Of a stretch of DNA of 64,000 nucleotides, positions 47,870 to 60,009 are shown piece after piece. The stretch is from positions 2,852,001 to 2,916,000 of the forward strand of contig JAVTLE010000013.1 in the NCBI GenBank assembly GCA_033439295.1, given 5' to 3'. The notes beneath the pieces were generated by a model, which was not told the origin of the DNA, did no database searches, and was given only the letters and a program-made list of their open reading frames with translations. A program made the position numbers and the translations under genes. Origin of the DNA: Deuterostichococcus epilithicus. Taxonomy: Eukaryota; Chlorophyta; Trebouxiophyceae; Prasiolales; Stichococcaceae. Every line of letters starts with the position of its first letter. Positions within the stretch are counted from its first letter, which is position 1.

Positions 47870-48375
47870 GGAATGAAGACGTGCCACAGATCAGTCGTAA
47901 TGATGGGCAACACTGGCTTTAGCAGACTCAGAACAGAACTTTCAGAATGGAGTCGGGATGTATTGCACTGACAGAGCGAATACCATAGGTGCGCTGCACT
48001 GCAATTGCTTACGCTCCGTATGCCAGCTTCGGCTTGAACTTGTGTTTCCTGTCACACGTTTCGCGCCTCTTGAGGTTCTTGAGGTGTGCGAAGAGAGGAG
48101 AATGCTGCCGATGAAGTCGCGCCTCAGCATACGCATGCGGGCAGCTGCCCCAAACGCTGTGCAGAAATCAGCAAGTTGACAAACTGGAGACTGTGATACA
48201 AAACTCTTCAGGTAGCTGAACAATGCTGGTGTGAAATCAATTTGGGATTGCTGCAACAGCATTCCGATCTTCACCCTCTCCTCGCTTCAGTGGAATCAGG
48301 CCGCAGTGTCTGGTCTGCTAGCCGTTCCCGTCGTTCCTGGCGTGCACATGGTGCTGCAGACGCCATCCAGCTGAT
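47870..48375. other. Convergent intergenic gap
   Basis: 506 bases between the stop of paralogue 3 (+) and the stop of the 14-exon minus-strand gene. No exon was recognised; it should hold both 3' UTRs. Confidence 0.5.
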
Positions 48376-51300
48376 TCATCCGTACACTTCGGCGACGCAG
48401 TTCCTGCGACAGGCAGTGCAGATGACTTCGTCATTAGACGGCACCTGTAGCAGGCACCGGCGCACACTGGCCAGTTGCAACAGTGCGCCTGGCTGCTGAG
48501 ATAGCTGCAACATCGCCTGCAGCAGTGGCAGCGCCTCACGCCTCGGCCCCGAGCACTGTGCTGCCGGCGTGAGGAAGGCTCGATGGCTCCTGAACGTCTG
48601 GTAGTCCCATGTGATCTGCAGGGCAGCCTACGTCGGCAGGAGAGAGCCTGGACCCGAAAAGCCCCAAGTCCCTATGAATGTACCCTACAACTCCTTGAGA
48701 CGCACCACAGGGCGGTGATGTCGCAGTGCTCCGGCATTGCTTTGAGTATGGCCCAGGCGCCCTGGACTGGGTTGAGCACCTGCACAGGGAATGTGCATTG
48801 GGAGTCTGCGATAGGGCATGTGATGCTCGTAATGCGGTTGTCATCTCTGCAGGTTCAGGGTCAGGCTGCCTGGAACGAGCCGGCATGTGTTTGCAACTTG
48901 GGAAACCGACACCAGGACAGATGTTAGTTGCAGGGCGGTCGCTCTGCGCGTCGGCGAGACGGCGTGTGGGCAGGGAGAAGCGATGAGGGGCATTCTTGTT
49001 CAACATGTACGCGCCTGCTTCCAGCAGATGAACTCCTCCTCGGAGCACACCCGCTGCTCCTCAGCCAGGTTTTTCCGCAATTTCTGCAGCGTCTGCACAG
49101 CAAGGGACCGATGTGATGCGAGACAGCAGCACTGCACACTCGGGGCCGAGCAGCCTGCGCCCGATGTAGCACTCCAGGGGCTGAGATTCAGATGGCAGCC
49201 TGAGCACAGGACGCAGAACAGCACGCAGGCCCGGCATCACAGGCATGATATCCCCTCGCACACCATGCACAGACGGCCGAAAGTCGCTGCATATAAGCAT
49301 CTGGCAAGGGCTGTGCAGCCCAGCAGAGAGCGCAGCAGCACACACCTCACGCAGCACGTCCGCATACTCGGGCTGCTGCGGCGGCGGCGGCTGAAGCAGA
49401 CTGAACAGGCGCTCGTTCAGCTGCTGCCGCTCCGCATACACCCTGCAGCATACAGGAGTGGAAGACGGCCTGAGGCGCTGGTCAGCTGTTGACCAGCTTC
49501 GACTATCCAAACGTCTCGTCCAGAGAGGACGCATTGCAGGTGGCGGCCGCCGCCGGCAGGCGTCACGCGAGCAGGTCCGCACCCTAAGCTGAGCAGTACA
49601 AGCCGCGGGACAGGGCAGGGCGGAAGCATGTCACACATTCAGCAGAGACGGAGCACCCCTGGCGAGGCCACTGTCCCAGCCGCCACTACAGTTGCTCATC
49701 CGGGGCGCGCACGAGCATCCTCGCAGTTCATCACTTCCAGGCCCGAGATGCGGCCACGCATTGGTTTTGTTGCTGCGCTCCTACTTGTACCATTAACTCA
49801 GCCTCACCTGTCAAACTTGGCGTGCAGGTACTGCCGCGCCGACAGCAGGTTGGCGCGCTGCTCCTTGCTGAGGTTGAGCGTGCGCGCGACCTGGACGAAC
49901 ACCTCCGTCTCGTTCCACCGGCTGCAGTTGCGCTGCGTCCTGCGGGCAGGCGCAGACACGCGGCCTCTCAAGACAGACTGCACTTCCAACGCCTGGATTT
50001 GTGCACCGGGAGGCGCCAAGCTCGGACGGTGCCCACGAGACGCTCAGTGGCCTCCTGGGTGCACACGGCACCATGTCTGTGTGCAGGCGGGTGGGCGTGC
50101 AGGAGATTGCACTGTCCTGTGTGTGAGTGATCCAACGACTTGTTCCAGACGCGCAACTGCCGTCTCCGGACAATGCTACTGTCAGCTTGTGCAAGCGCAA
50201 CGCGCGCTGTAATGTACAACTCACAATCTACATGCGCACGCTTCACACATGCTTTGAACCCCGCGAAAACGCACCGCGGCAGCAGCGCAGGCGCGGCGGA
50301 GCATGCAGCGCCGTGAACCTCGAGACCTCTCTTGCAGGGCTGCATGGCCACAACGTCACGGTTTCAGCACAGTCCTCGGAGCCGGGGCGCACCACTCGGG
50401 CGTCCGGCCGATGAGGTCACGCACGTCGGTGCCCCACCGCCGCATGAACACCTGGCTGCCAAAGACCACCTCCTCGACGCATTCCTCCAGCTCCGCCATG
50501 ACACGCTGCGCGGGGAGGTTTCAGCTGGATCAGATGCCGTGTAGGTGAGCTCATTCCAGTAGTTTTCTGATGAATTTGAATTGTGAGAGTTTGCGGCGCA
50601 TGGTCATGGTCCGTGTGGTGTGATGTCAGGCAGGTCTGGCCAGCGGCGATGACGACCGGTGCGCGACGCGTGCCGCCGCAGCGGCTCAATTACCACTGGG
50701 CCAGCGCACCAGCAAGACTCGCAGCTCGTTGCCAGCCATGGCAGCTCCCCGGGACCATGGCCCCAGTGCTGGACGACAGGTAGATTGTGTACTGAAAAGG
50801 TCACTGCGGCGCCAGAAGGCAGGGCGCAGCACGCTACAAACAGCAAGTCTGCGCACGTTGAAGACGGCGGCAAAGGACAGCGGCAGCGCGTGCGCCATGC
50901 CGCATGCGCTGAGCACCTCGAAGATGCGCTCTGCCGTCAGGTCCACCGTTTCCTGCAGGTTCCAGGGTTTGGGTTTCAGGACTTGGGGTCGCGGCCGAAG
51001 GCAGGGTGTGAGGCAGGGCTGCGGCCAGGGCTCCAGCCGTGGTGTCTTGCCAGGGTCTGGGCTCGAGTGTTCGGGCGGCCCAGCAGTGGGAGCTGAATTT
51101 TGAACTCTTTCAAGACTGTACCAACATGGACGTGCTTTGGGCTTGCTGCGGTGAGAGAATGACTCGTTCATGGAGGGCAGCAGGGAATGGGGGCTGCCCC
51201 GCCGAGGAAAGCAGCAGGAGGAGGAGAGCAACAGGGCGTTTTGGTTGGACTGACAAGCTAACCGTTGCCTAGATAGACGCACTACACAAATACGAGGACT

Positions 51301-53814
51301 AGCATTTCAGTCTATTCATACACAGGGATGAATCAGAAACAGAAACGGCCGACTCGCCTCCTTGAAGTCGCAGGCGTCCTCGAAGCCGGCGGCCTCGACA
51401 CGCAGCGCGTCGGCGGCGGCGCCATTGCCGTCGGCGGCCAGCCGCCGCCGCAGTTCCCGCTGCTCCTGCGCCGCCGCCTCTGCCAGCTCCTGGGCAAAGC
51501 ATTGGAATAAACATTGGATGATATCTCTGAACATTCCTTGAGAGAAGATGCGTCCAGGCGACTTCGCAGAGGATTGACGTGACTCATCGTGCCGCAGCCT
51601 GGTGTGCGGCTGGCGGACTCGGGTTCAGGCGCATCACGGTGCGCAGGCGCGCCGCGGAACCAGCGCAGAGGTAGGTCCCGGTTGCCCCGCACACCCAGGG
51701 TGGCCTGCCAGCCTTGCTGTGGGGTCAGCACACGGAGCGAGTTTCTTCTCCCGAGTTTCTTTCCCGGCAACCTCTTGTTGTCCACCGGCCCATTGAGTGC
51801 GGTATGCCGGACCCGAGAACAAAAGTTCCGATGCCCATAGCAGTGCCGCCCATAGCAGTGCCGCCCACATCGTGCAATAGGGCGCTAGGTCACCTTCATA
51901 ATGGACTTGAAGGCTGTGTTGGGCGGCGCCGGCCCCGCGTCGAAGACAGGGGCGCGCGGCGTGCGCGGCGCGCGCGGTGTGTCGGCGCCCGCCGCCGCCT
52001 CCAGCTGCTCCTGCGCCAGCCGCTTGCGGCTCCTGCAGGAGGGCAGACAGGCGTCTGAAGAGAAGACACCCGCTGCTGCTTGAACAGGGCTTGGCTGGTC
52101 CCGCTGAACCAGGGTGCCCGGCGGAGGGTGAGCAATGCGGAGCGGCTGGTCAGACGAGGATGTGCGGAACACAAAAGTATCTGGCCGATGCAGGCCAGAT
52201 GTGCCAATAGACACTGAAACATATCCGACCGAGCTGCCGCCTGCCAGCGGGCTCCCCGCTGCTGACGGCAAGCGGGCCGTACTCCGCCTGTCCGAACTCT
52301 CACCGGGGTGCCACAAGCCGATCAAAAAAAAAGATCCACCTAGATTTCGTCAGGAAGCCGAAGCCCTTGGACTCTTCGTCGGGCAGCTCCCGCGGCGTGC
52401 CGCGCTTCGACTTGCTGCGCTTGAAGAGCGCCTTGAAGCGGGCAGCACGCGTGCGCGGCGTCACCGGCGCCGGAGCCGGCGCGCCGCCGTTGCCTGCGGA
52501 GCAGTTTGAGAGTCGGAACGGCTCTCGACGAGGCCGCTGCTGATGCCGACATGCCGTCCGTAGCAGTGCAGAGCCAGTCTGGAAGCACGCTGCAACCTGG
52601 GATAGAGTTGGGGAGGCCTCGCCAGCGCTCACCACAGCGTGCGTATCATGCGGTGGGTGGACACGCAGCTCCACAACATTCGCATACGACATTCGCATGC
52701 AGGGCACTGCCGGGCAAAGCAGACGCCCAGGCCGGCGCACCAGACTGCGCCGCCGCGAAGGCCGCCGCGGCGCGTTCCTCCGGCGTCTTCTCCTTCCCGC
52801 TTCCGCCTTCCTCGCCGTCGCTGTCGCTGCCCTCCAGGTCCAGCAGGTCCGCCAGCGGGTGCGCCAGCAGCGGGTTCGCGGCGGCGTACAACAGACGAAC
52901 GTAGGCGGGGAAGAAGGCGGCACTTGGCTGCCACTCTTGGAAGCGCCCCGCCTCCGCGTCATACAGCTGCGGCGGGCAGGTTTCAGGGGCGGGGGTCACG
53001 ATGCCGGCAGCATGTGCGGCGCGCCCGCTCAACACCACGCGATGAAGGGCGCTGTGGGTGCTGGCCTCCCATGTCGGGCAGCAGCAAGCTATCCTGACAC
53101 AAGGAACTCCTATACTGACGGCTCCGCGAGCGCTCGACATCGGCTCCGGGCGCGGGCGCGACGTGGCGGGGCCGGAGGCGAGACCGCGGAGCCGGCCTTC
53201 CTCCGCGTGATGCTGGCGCTTCCCCAGCCACGGAGACACGTCGGCCAAGCAGCAAAATGTCATTTGACTATTTCTCAATAAAGTTGATCGGAAACTCGCG
53301 CACCACGTCGAGCATGGTGAGGTTGCGCACTGGCGGCGCCCGCGGTGTGCGCGCCTCAGCCCACTCCCGCGCCGCCAGTCGCCGCTCCGCCGCCTTGGCC
53401 GCACGGTGCGCCTCCTCTGACGCCATCTCTGCCGCCGCGGTGCCCTCCTCCTGCGGCATCTCCGTCCTGCAGACGCGGAAGTCCAAATCAACGAGAGCTC
53501 GGGCGCCGACTAGGTGTGGACATGCCATGATACTGCATTAATTCCAGATGTTTCTGCCTTGCAATACCTTTAAAGGCAGCGCAGCTTCCAGTTCTTACGC
53601 CTCGTGATATTTCCTGCAAGGCGGCGCACCTGATGCGCAGGCCCGTCAGGGACAAGCGCGGCACGCCATCCTGCTCCTGCGCCGCCGGTGGCGGCGTGCC
53701 GCCCGGGCCAATTGCGGTGCTGACGGACGCGCCATCATAGCCCGTCTCCGTCTCGTCGTCGCTGTAGGCGCCGCTGCTTCGCGTCGCCGCGCTGTATCCG
53801 CTGACAACGGACAT
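48376..53814 (-). CDS. Unidentified 596-residue protein with acidic N-terminus and helical C-terminus
   Basis: Fourteen minus-strand exons join in phase: 53814-53630, 53466-53304, 52966-52741, 52493-52340, 52032-51894, 51704-51638, 51524-51358, 50952-50857, 50505-50360, 49939-49808, 49442-49346, 49092-49015 and 48516-48376, with one more small exon possible between 50857 and 50505. Thirteen exons suffice for an unbroken frame. The start is Ser/acidic (SDDETETGYDG). Mid-protein there are basic low-complexity stretches (RFKALFKRSKSKRG and RSRKRLAQEQLEAA). The last third is helical and looks conserved: RIFEVLSACGMAHALPL, FMRRWGTDVRDLIGRTPEW, LNLSKEQRANLLSARQYL and VYAERQQLNERLFSLLQ. This last pair recalls helical regions that follow the basic zipper in some algal bZIP factors, but no zipper was found here. 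Two introns use GC donors (after 51358 and 49015). Function unknown. Confidence 0.7.
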
Positions 53815-54266
53815 GGCTGCGTAGAAGAAGAAGTTGTCTTTCCAAGACGCTGCCGCTTTGCAGAGCCGTGAGCTGCCTGCGGCGGGGTCCTCTCGCCGCT
53901 CTGCTGCTACCGACCAGAGGGGTGAAGTTCTACTGGATCTGAAGCTGCTATGATTCCTGGATGCTTCAGAAAGGCTGCGGCGGGAGGTCAACGGTGCGGA
54001 TGGCACGCCGGTCAACCCGCAGAAACGTTCAAAGCGTGGCAAGGGCGGTGGCGGCGAAGGATCGGATCAGACTATCAACAATGCAATAGCGAACGATGTC
54101 GATGATACGCCAAAATGTTTTTGTGCCGGCTGATTGCTGAAGCTGATTGAGAATGCGCAAGTGCGATCATGCTGACATGGCAGTGATGTGTTGCACGTCA
54201 GCGTTACACTTCGCGGAGGTTGGCTGCAACATCGAGTCGGAAAGTCATTGCCATGTCACGTCCCTC
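53815..54266. other. Intergenic, unidentified gene start to ELIP end
   Basis: 452 bases between two minus-strand genes. They should contain the promoter of the 596-residue gene and the ELIP 3' UTR. No exon was recognised. Confidence 0.45.
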
Positions 54267-54963
54267 CTAAAAGAAGCAGACACCGGCATTCCACTCCAGG
54301 GCTGCAACGATGGCAAAACCCAACATCGCGGCGCGGCCGTTTGTGACCTCCGCGCGGGGGGTGAACCATCCTGTGTACCATGGAAAAATGCTCTCAGCTC
54401 GAGCAGGTCGTGTGGTCAGTAGCGTTGATGTGTTCACAGCGAAGTGAGCAGGTTGCACAGCGAACATGCTACATGCATGCATGTTTCCTGCTAGCTCGCT
54501 CACCAAAGGGCTCTGACTTTGCGGCCTTAGTGATCGGCTGCAGCGAGGCCACCACAATGAGCAGCAGCCAGAAGATTGTGCCCGGGCTGAGGTGTGCCGC
54601 CTGCTGCAGCAGCGTCTCCCCAGTCTGCGACTCGCGGACGGCGCCCGCCACGAAGCCGACCATGGCCAGGCGGCTCTGGATGATCTCTGGCGCCGGGCCG
54701 TTGAACTTGAACGCGTCTGCGCGCATGCAGCAATACAGTACTTCATTATGTGGCTCGTGCAGACGAGACTCGTCCAGACAAGTTGTGCTTGCAAAAGACC
54801 TTCAAGATTTCAGTGTTCGGTTGTTTTCGTGTTCTGTGTCCTCACCGAACAGGGACACGCTCTTGGGCACAAACTTGACGACCGGCTTGCTGGCGGTTGC
54901 CACGGCAGCGGCTGCCTGCGGGTCGCTTGCCGAGTTTGCTGCTAGCACGTCCTCAGGGCGCAC
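54267..54963 (-). CDS. ELIP: Early light-induced protein (ELIP), exons 2-4
   Basis: A thylakoid pigment-binding stress protein of the LHC superfamily, thought to protect against excess light. Three minus-strand exons join in phase: 54963-54846, 54716-54504 and 54370-54267. Helix 1 carries the pigment-binding motif EIIQSRLAMVGFVAG, a middle helix is GTIFWLLLIVVASL, and helix 3 has AEVTNGRAAMLGFAIVAALE. The TGWFTP-like stretch before helix 3 is typical. Length and helix order fit a full three-helix ELIP. The first exon with the transit peptide is not resolved: an open stretch at about 55189-55010 (ATLAARAATTCPPLR) reads like a transit peptide but lacks an ATG, so an upstream exon may supply it. 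Confidence 0.88.
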
Positions 54964-55316
54964 CTGCACGTACAGTCTCAGTCAAAGTTTCGAGCGAGTG
55001 AGCAGTTTACATGATATTGACTCCAGCAAAGCAGGCGCATTTTGCTGGCGAAGCGCGGGCACGGAAGAGTTTGCCGCAGACAGCGGCGCTGCTGCTGACA
55101 GGCCACTGGTCTCCTCCCGGGGTGAATATAAACGACGCGCACCGCAGTGGTGGGCACGTTGTTGCTGCCCGGGCCGCTAAGGTTGCCACGGTACAGTGGC
55201 TTGCTGCTCCCCGAGGTTACCCCGCCTGTGGCATGGCTGTCGGCCTCAGCTCAGAATATGTGCCTTGGGAGAGGAGCTGGGCCTTAGGAGCTGCCCCACA
55301 CTGCTAGGCGAAGCGG

Positions 55317-55400
55317 ACGGGCAGGCAGGCAGGCAGGCGGGCGGGCAGGCGGGCAGGCAATGACGGGCAGGCAGGCAGGCGGGCAGGCGGGCAGGCAATG
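55317..55400. repeat. GGCA/GGCG tetranucleotide repeat upstream of ELIP
   Basis: Two tandem blocks, each starting ACGGGCAGGCAGGC and ending GGCAGGCAATG, form an impure tetranucleotide array. It lies in the divergent region between ELIP (-) and the Lys-rich gene (+), within or close to the ELIP promoter. Confidence 0.9.
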
Positions 55401-56355
55401 TGAGAGGTCACACTGTGCTCAAGCGCTGTGGAAAGCAAGGGGACCTGCCTGTGTTCCCGACCGCGGTGCTGCTCAAAGGCGGGCTCTGCAGGCCGCCGCT
55501 GCTGCTTGCGTCATACTTCGGCTGCGCACCGTACTGCGGCTGAACGCCGTTGGCGCTGCTGCGCAGGCTACGCATGCGTGGTGGCTCCCGTGCCGCCCAC
55601 ACAGGCGCCGTCAGCAGCGCCGGCGTCTGCGCGGGATGCCGCCGATGCCAGCAGCGGCGCAGGGGCTGGCCGCTGAGCGATGTCGACCTGCCCGATGATC
55701 GCAGGTCCGTATGCTGGCTCTGCATGACTGCCGTTGGTAGTGGATGTGGTGCGAGTTGCGGCGGCGCTGTAGGGCAAGCTGCAGGATACTGTACACGTCC
55801 ACTGCAACCCGCACGAAGGGGTTTCGGTTGATGACCAGTACGACGAATGCGTAACGGCGCAGAGTGAAGGATGCGAGACGGTATTGAAGCTTTGCAAGCC
55901 TAGGATTGGGTTGCTGCCAGAAATCACTTCTGTGTACACACAACACTCGTCGATGTACAATCACAAGAGGCCGCGGATCTGTCAGAGTAGCAGTCAAATT
56001 TGAATTGAGCAAAATATGGACTGCTGGCCGGGAAGCCACGCACTATTGAAAAAAAAGCGCAGTGCGGTATTTCAACACAGGGCGCGTGGCCGTCGGTAAT
56101 TAGGGTGTTGCACTTGGCCAAATTGCCGGCCGGGCTCAGCACTCAGGCGGACGCTGTCGCCGGATTCCGCTTTTGGAAGCTTGCAGCTGACATCCATCCA
56201 TCGAGCTACCTGTCTCGTACGACGCAGCTACAAAGTTGACAACAGCAGCAGCAACAAGCCGGCCATTTGCAGACGAGGTCGTGCCGGGTGTTCGATCCCT
56301 CAGTCGTCGGAACAGCTATCAGCAGCAGCAGCTCAGAGCGGGGTGGCTTCTTGGC
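55401..56355. other. Divergent upstream region, no firm gene
   Basis: About 950 bases between the tetranucleotide repeat and the start of the Lys-rich gene. Several open frames exist on both strands, but none has splice support or family similarity. It should include the promoter of the Lys-rich gene. Confidence 0.35.
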
Positions 56356-59308
56356 ATGTCAGACAGTGAGGATGACGTGCCTCTGGGCAACAGGACGGCG
56401 GCAGTGAGCAAGCCCGTTGCAGCCAAGGAGGCAAAGCAGGAAGCGAAGCCAGCAGCGGTTGCTCCAAAAGCAGCGGCAAAGCCGGACGTCAAGGCGGACG
56501 ACGCCGACGATGACCTGCTGTTCCGCAAGCCATCAGGTAGGCCATTTGCGTCACCCTTGGCCAGAACTTAAATTCGAAACGCTCATATGGCCTATGGCCA
56601 AGGCTGCAATTGCCAGGCAGTCCGATCATCATGGGCAATCAGGCGGTGGTAAGTCTCGTTTGAAATCATTCTATCTGCCGTGAATTGCGCCTGCCAGTCG
56701 CGTGTAACTTGCCCAAGATTGCACGACCGCTGGCTGAGCGTGGCTGTGTCGCCAGCGCTAAAATGCGTTGCAATCGTGTGAGCTATCGATTTGCGTGCTG
56801 TCGATGATGCCTCTGGGAGTCCTCTAGCGTTTACGTTTCACCTGAGCACAGCATCGAGGTGTGCGCCGGGTGCGACTGGTGGGGGATGCGGGGAATGGGA
56901 CCACCAACCAGCCTGTCGCAGTGACAGGCATGTACCATGCTCATATGCCTCGTTCGGAGTGGTTCCAACCCACATGGTTCCCTGATTCCTCCCTGCAGCC
57001 AAGCTGAAGCCAGCGGCAGCACCCGCAGTGAAGCCGGGGGGGAAGCCGGCCTCAGCCAAGCCAGCGCCATCAGCAAAGCCGGCTCTCACAGCGAAGGCGG
57101 CCCCCGCAGCCAAGCAGCAGGCCGCCAAGCCCAAGTCGGCGGCCGAGGTGGCGCTCACCAAGAACGAGTCGCTGGTGAAGCGTGAGGTAGAAGCGGAGCA
57201 GAGGGCGGAGCAGAAGGCGGAAGCCAAAAAGGCTGAGAAGGAGGTGCGTGTCAGCAACACGGCCGCGCATTCGGGTGCTCTGCTGGCAGCAGAGGCGGCA
57301 GCAGCAGAGAGACAGGAGGATAATGCCAGAGAATGCGCAGCAGATTCTTAAGACAGGATTTATCAGCGTCTGCATGTCAAGGCTTGTGCATGCAGGTTGC
57401 CGTGACACAGCTGCAGACGGCTGCCTGCAGCCTTGCTTTCCGGCAGCATCTTGCAGCACCGCAGTCTGTGATGGAGGCGCCGCATGCAGTCCACGCTTGC
57501 CCGAAGGCGGCTTCCTGACAGCAGCATGTGACATTCCGCCCCTCATCTGGCGCAGGCCGCGGCAAAGGAGAAGGCCAGGGCGGCAACGAAGGCGAACGGC
57601 AAGGCAGCGGCCGCCAAGCCCCGCGGTAAGGCTGCAGCGGAGAACACTTCAGCACAAGATGCATACATTTGCCGGCTCTGTGTTCAGGCGCAGCAGCTGC
57701 CGCCACTGCAGGGTGTCCCACACGAGCCGCACTCGCCGCGCCTTCGCGGCAGCCGCATCGCCGCCTGGTGGGCTGCAGCTTGCCGCGCGCAGAGCTCTCA
57801 CGCATCAGGTATTGTCGCAACTCTGGTGACTCGCGATCACCAGGCACGGAGCTGTGCCGCAGGCGGGAAGGAGGGGAAGGGCGAGGAGAAGGTGAAGAAG
57901 GAGAGGAAGGTGTTCGAGATGCCTGGCCAGACCAAGGACACACCCGGCGAGGTGCGCCCGGCCGCGGAGTTCGAGCACTGCACGCGAGAAAAGTGAATGC
58001 ATCCAAAGACGGGCGAACAGCTGGCACGAGGACGGTCGGAACGCGTCCTGTAATCCGTCAAATGCATGACTCCGCGTCCCCTGCAGGGTGGGCTCGCTGA
58101 CAATGTCCGACCCTTGCCGAGCCACGTCGTACACCCTTTCACCGATCCCCCTCTGCACGCCGCCCCTTGCAGGCGGACCCGCTGCGCAAGTTCTACGAGT
58201 CGCTGCGGTCGCAGCGCCCGGACAGCGAGATGGCACGCAAGTGGTGCGCCGACATAGCATTGCACGGGTGCACGTCCCGGGGTGGCCCCCCTGCCACGAG
58301 TGCTCCAGCCCGCAGCCGCGGACCCCGCCACAGTCTGCCCTGCAGGCTCCGCCCGCCGGGGCCTGACCGTTGCTGCGCCCTGCGCCTCTCCCTAAACCCT
58401 GAACCCTGCACCCGCAGGCTGGCGCAGCACGGGCTGCTGCCGCGGGAGGAGGCGGAGGCGTTTGTGGCGGAGCAAAAGGAGGCCCGCGCCGCCGTCCGGC
58501 CCGCCAAGTGAGCTCCATCTTGGTCCCTCGTATGAGCTCGGTTTCTCATGTGAGCTTTTCAAATGCAGCGCTCCACTTACGGCTTCACTACCTGGTCGTG
58601 CCTTCCTGTGGCACTTTCAGTGCAAAGAGACTGAGGTTCTCTTTCAGGCCCTCGATGCAGTTGTTTGCCATGTTTCCGACCGGGGTGGAACGCCTCAGGG
58701 AGGTGAGGCAGGCTGTTTCCTTGTCCAAAAATGGCCCACCAACTGTCCTCGCACTGCGCAGGTCGCCAGCCAAGCCGCGGGCGCGACCGGCAGCCAGCGG
58801 CAGCACCGGCGGCGACAAGCCCAGGCAGCGGGCCAAGGCGAAACCTGAGGCCAGCAAGGCCAACGGCGCGGTGGCGGGGCAGAAGCGGAAAGCAGGCGCC
58901 GCCGTCGGCGCGGCGCCAGCAAAGAAGCTGCCGGCAGGGAGGAAGCGACGAAAGGTGATGCCGGCCCCATGATGTTTGTGCCGGCGGCTCATCGCAGCCG
59001 GCGGCCTCTGCAATGCATGCAGGTGCCGATGTCATCTGGGCCCTGCTGCGGTGTGGGACAGCTGCCAGGGGCAGTACGTCAACACGTACTGCAGCGCCCC
59101 GTGTGACTTGCTGGGCACAGCAAGTCCCTCCCAGCATTGAAGCGATCACCCCGGCGTTGTCGTCGTGGATGTCTGCAGCCTGCGGCTTCCAATGTGCAGT
59201 CGCCAAGCTTCGGGGACACGTGTCCACCTGCAGGACGATGCGTTCACGGACGGAGGCCTGGACTCGGACGATGACATGCCCCTGGCAGCCCGCGCCGCCG
59301 CCAAGTGA
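56356..59308 (+). CDS. Lys/Ala-rich nuclear-type protein with a KFYESL...HGLLP motif
   Basis: Eight exons in phase give 337 residues: 56356-56536, 56999-57243, 57556-57625, 57863-57951, 58173-58243, 58418-58507, 58762-58954 and 59234-59308. Most of it is histone-H1-like Ala/Lys/Pro sequence (KPASAKPAPSAKPAL, RKAGAAVGAAPAKK). Two parts stand out. A compact block at about residues 196-240 reads DPLRKFYESLRSQRPDSEMA, then RKW and LAQHGLLPREEAE, and looks like a conserved short helical domain. The two ends carry a similar acidic motif (SDSEDDVPLG at the start, LDSDDDMPLA near the end). Basic clusters such as GRKRRK suggest nuclear import. I do not recognise the family with confidence. A further exon in the 57626-57862 interval cannot be excluded. 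Confidence 0.72.
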
Positions 59309-60009
59309 CCGCGGCGCTGAGACGCTGCTACCGGGCTGGCGCTGGGATGGCGGCTTCCGTAAGGGATCTGTCTTCAGCAGCGTCTGGCGCGGTGCGCGAG
59401 GCAGCCACTGCAAGCTCCCCGGAAGGGGCGGCGGCGAGTGCCATCTGGTCGTAGCCTCCGGCGCCAGCGCCGCCATTGGCAGCAGCAGGAACACTGGTGA
59501 CTGACGTTCCTAAGAACAAGCCATGCTCAGCAGCAGCCTGCTCTGCCAGGCTGCTTTGGTTGATCGGTTCTGATAGAGAGAGAGACTGACAGCAGTAGAC
59601 ACCTAGAAAACAGAGATACGTGTAAAGGCACCGGAGTCTGGACCATGAGCGGCCGTATACACCTAGAGGTAATGTCCGAGGTGGACGACAAGGACTGGCA
59701 GGTAGCTGTGTTTTGAGCTAATGGCTGCCCATTACGGCAGTATCTCAATGTAAAGCAAATTGGGACACAGACAGAAATTTACACATCTCATGATGTACAG
59801 TCGCTTGTATGTAAACATGTGTTGCACATCACTCTGAAGCAACTTTTGGTAGAATTAGTCCAAAATTGCGCGTCCACTGAACATACCGGTTGCAGATGAT
59901 TCCTTCATGCTGCAATTTTCTGCTGCCACAGCTGCGGTCGTGTTGTCTCCTCCACGAGACTGGCGCACAGCTGACTCGAGCTCGCCTCTAAATGCGGGAT
60001 TGTGACAGC
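59309..60009. other. Convergent intergenic gap
   Basis: 700 bases between convergent stops. It is less GC-rich than the genes and contains only short chance frames; both 3' UTRs should lie here. Confidence 0.45.

Noticed and set aside
56230-56320. tRNA-like GTTCGATCCC segment
   Set aside because: The T-loop-like motif is not accompanied by matching acceptor, D or anticodon stems.
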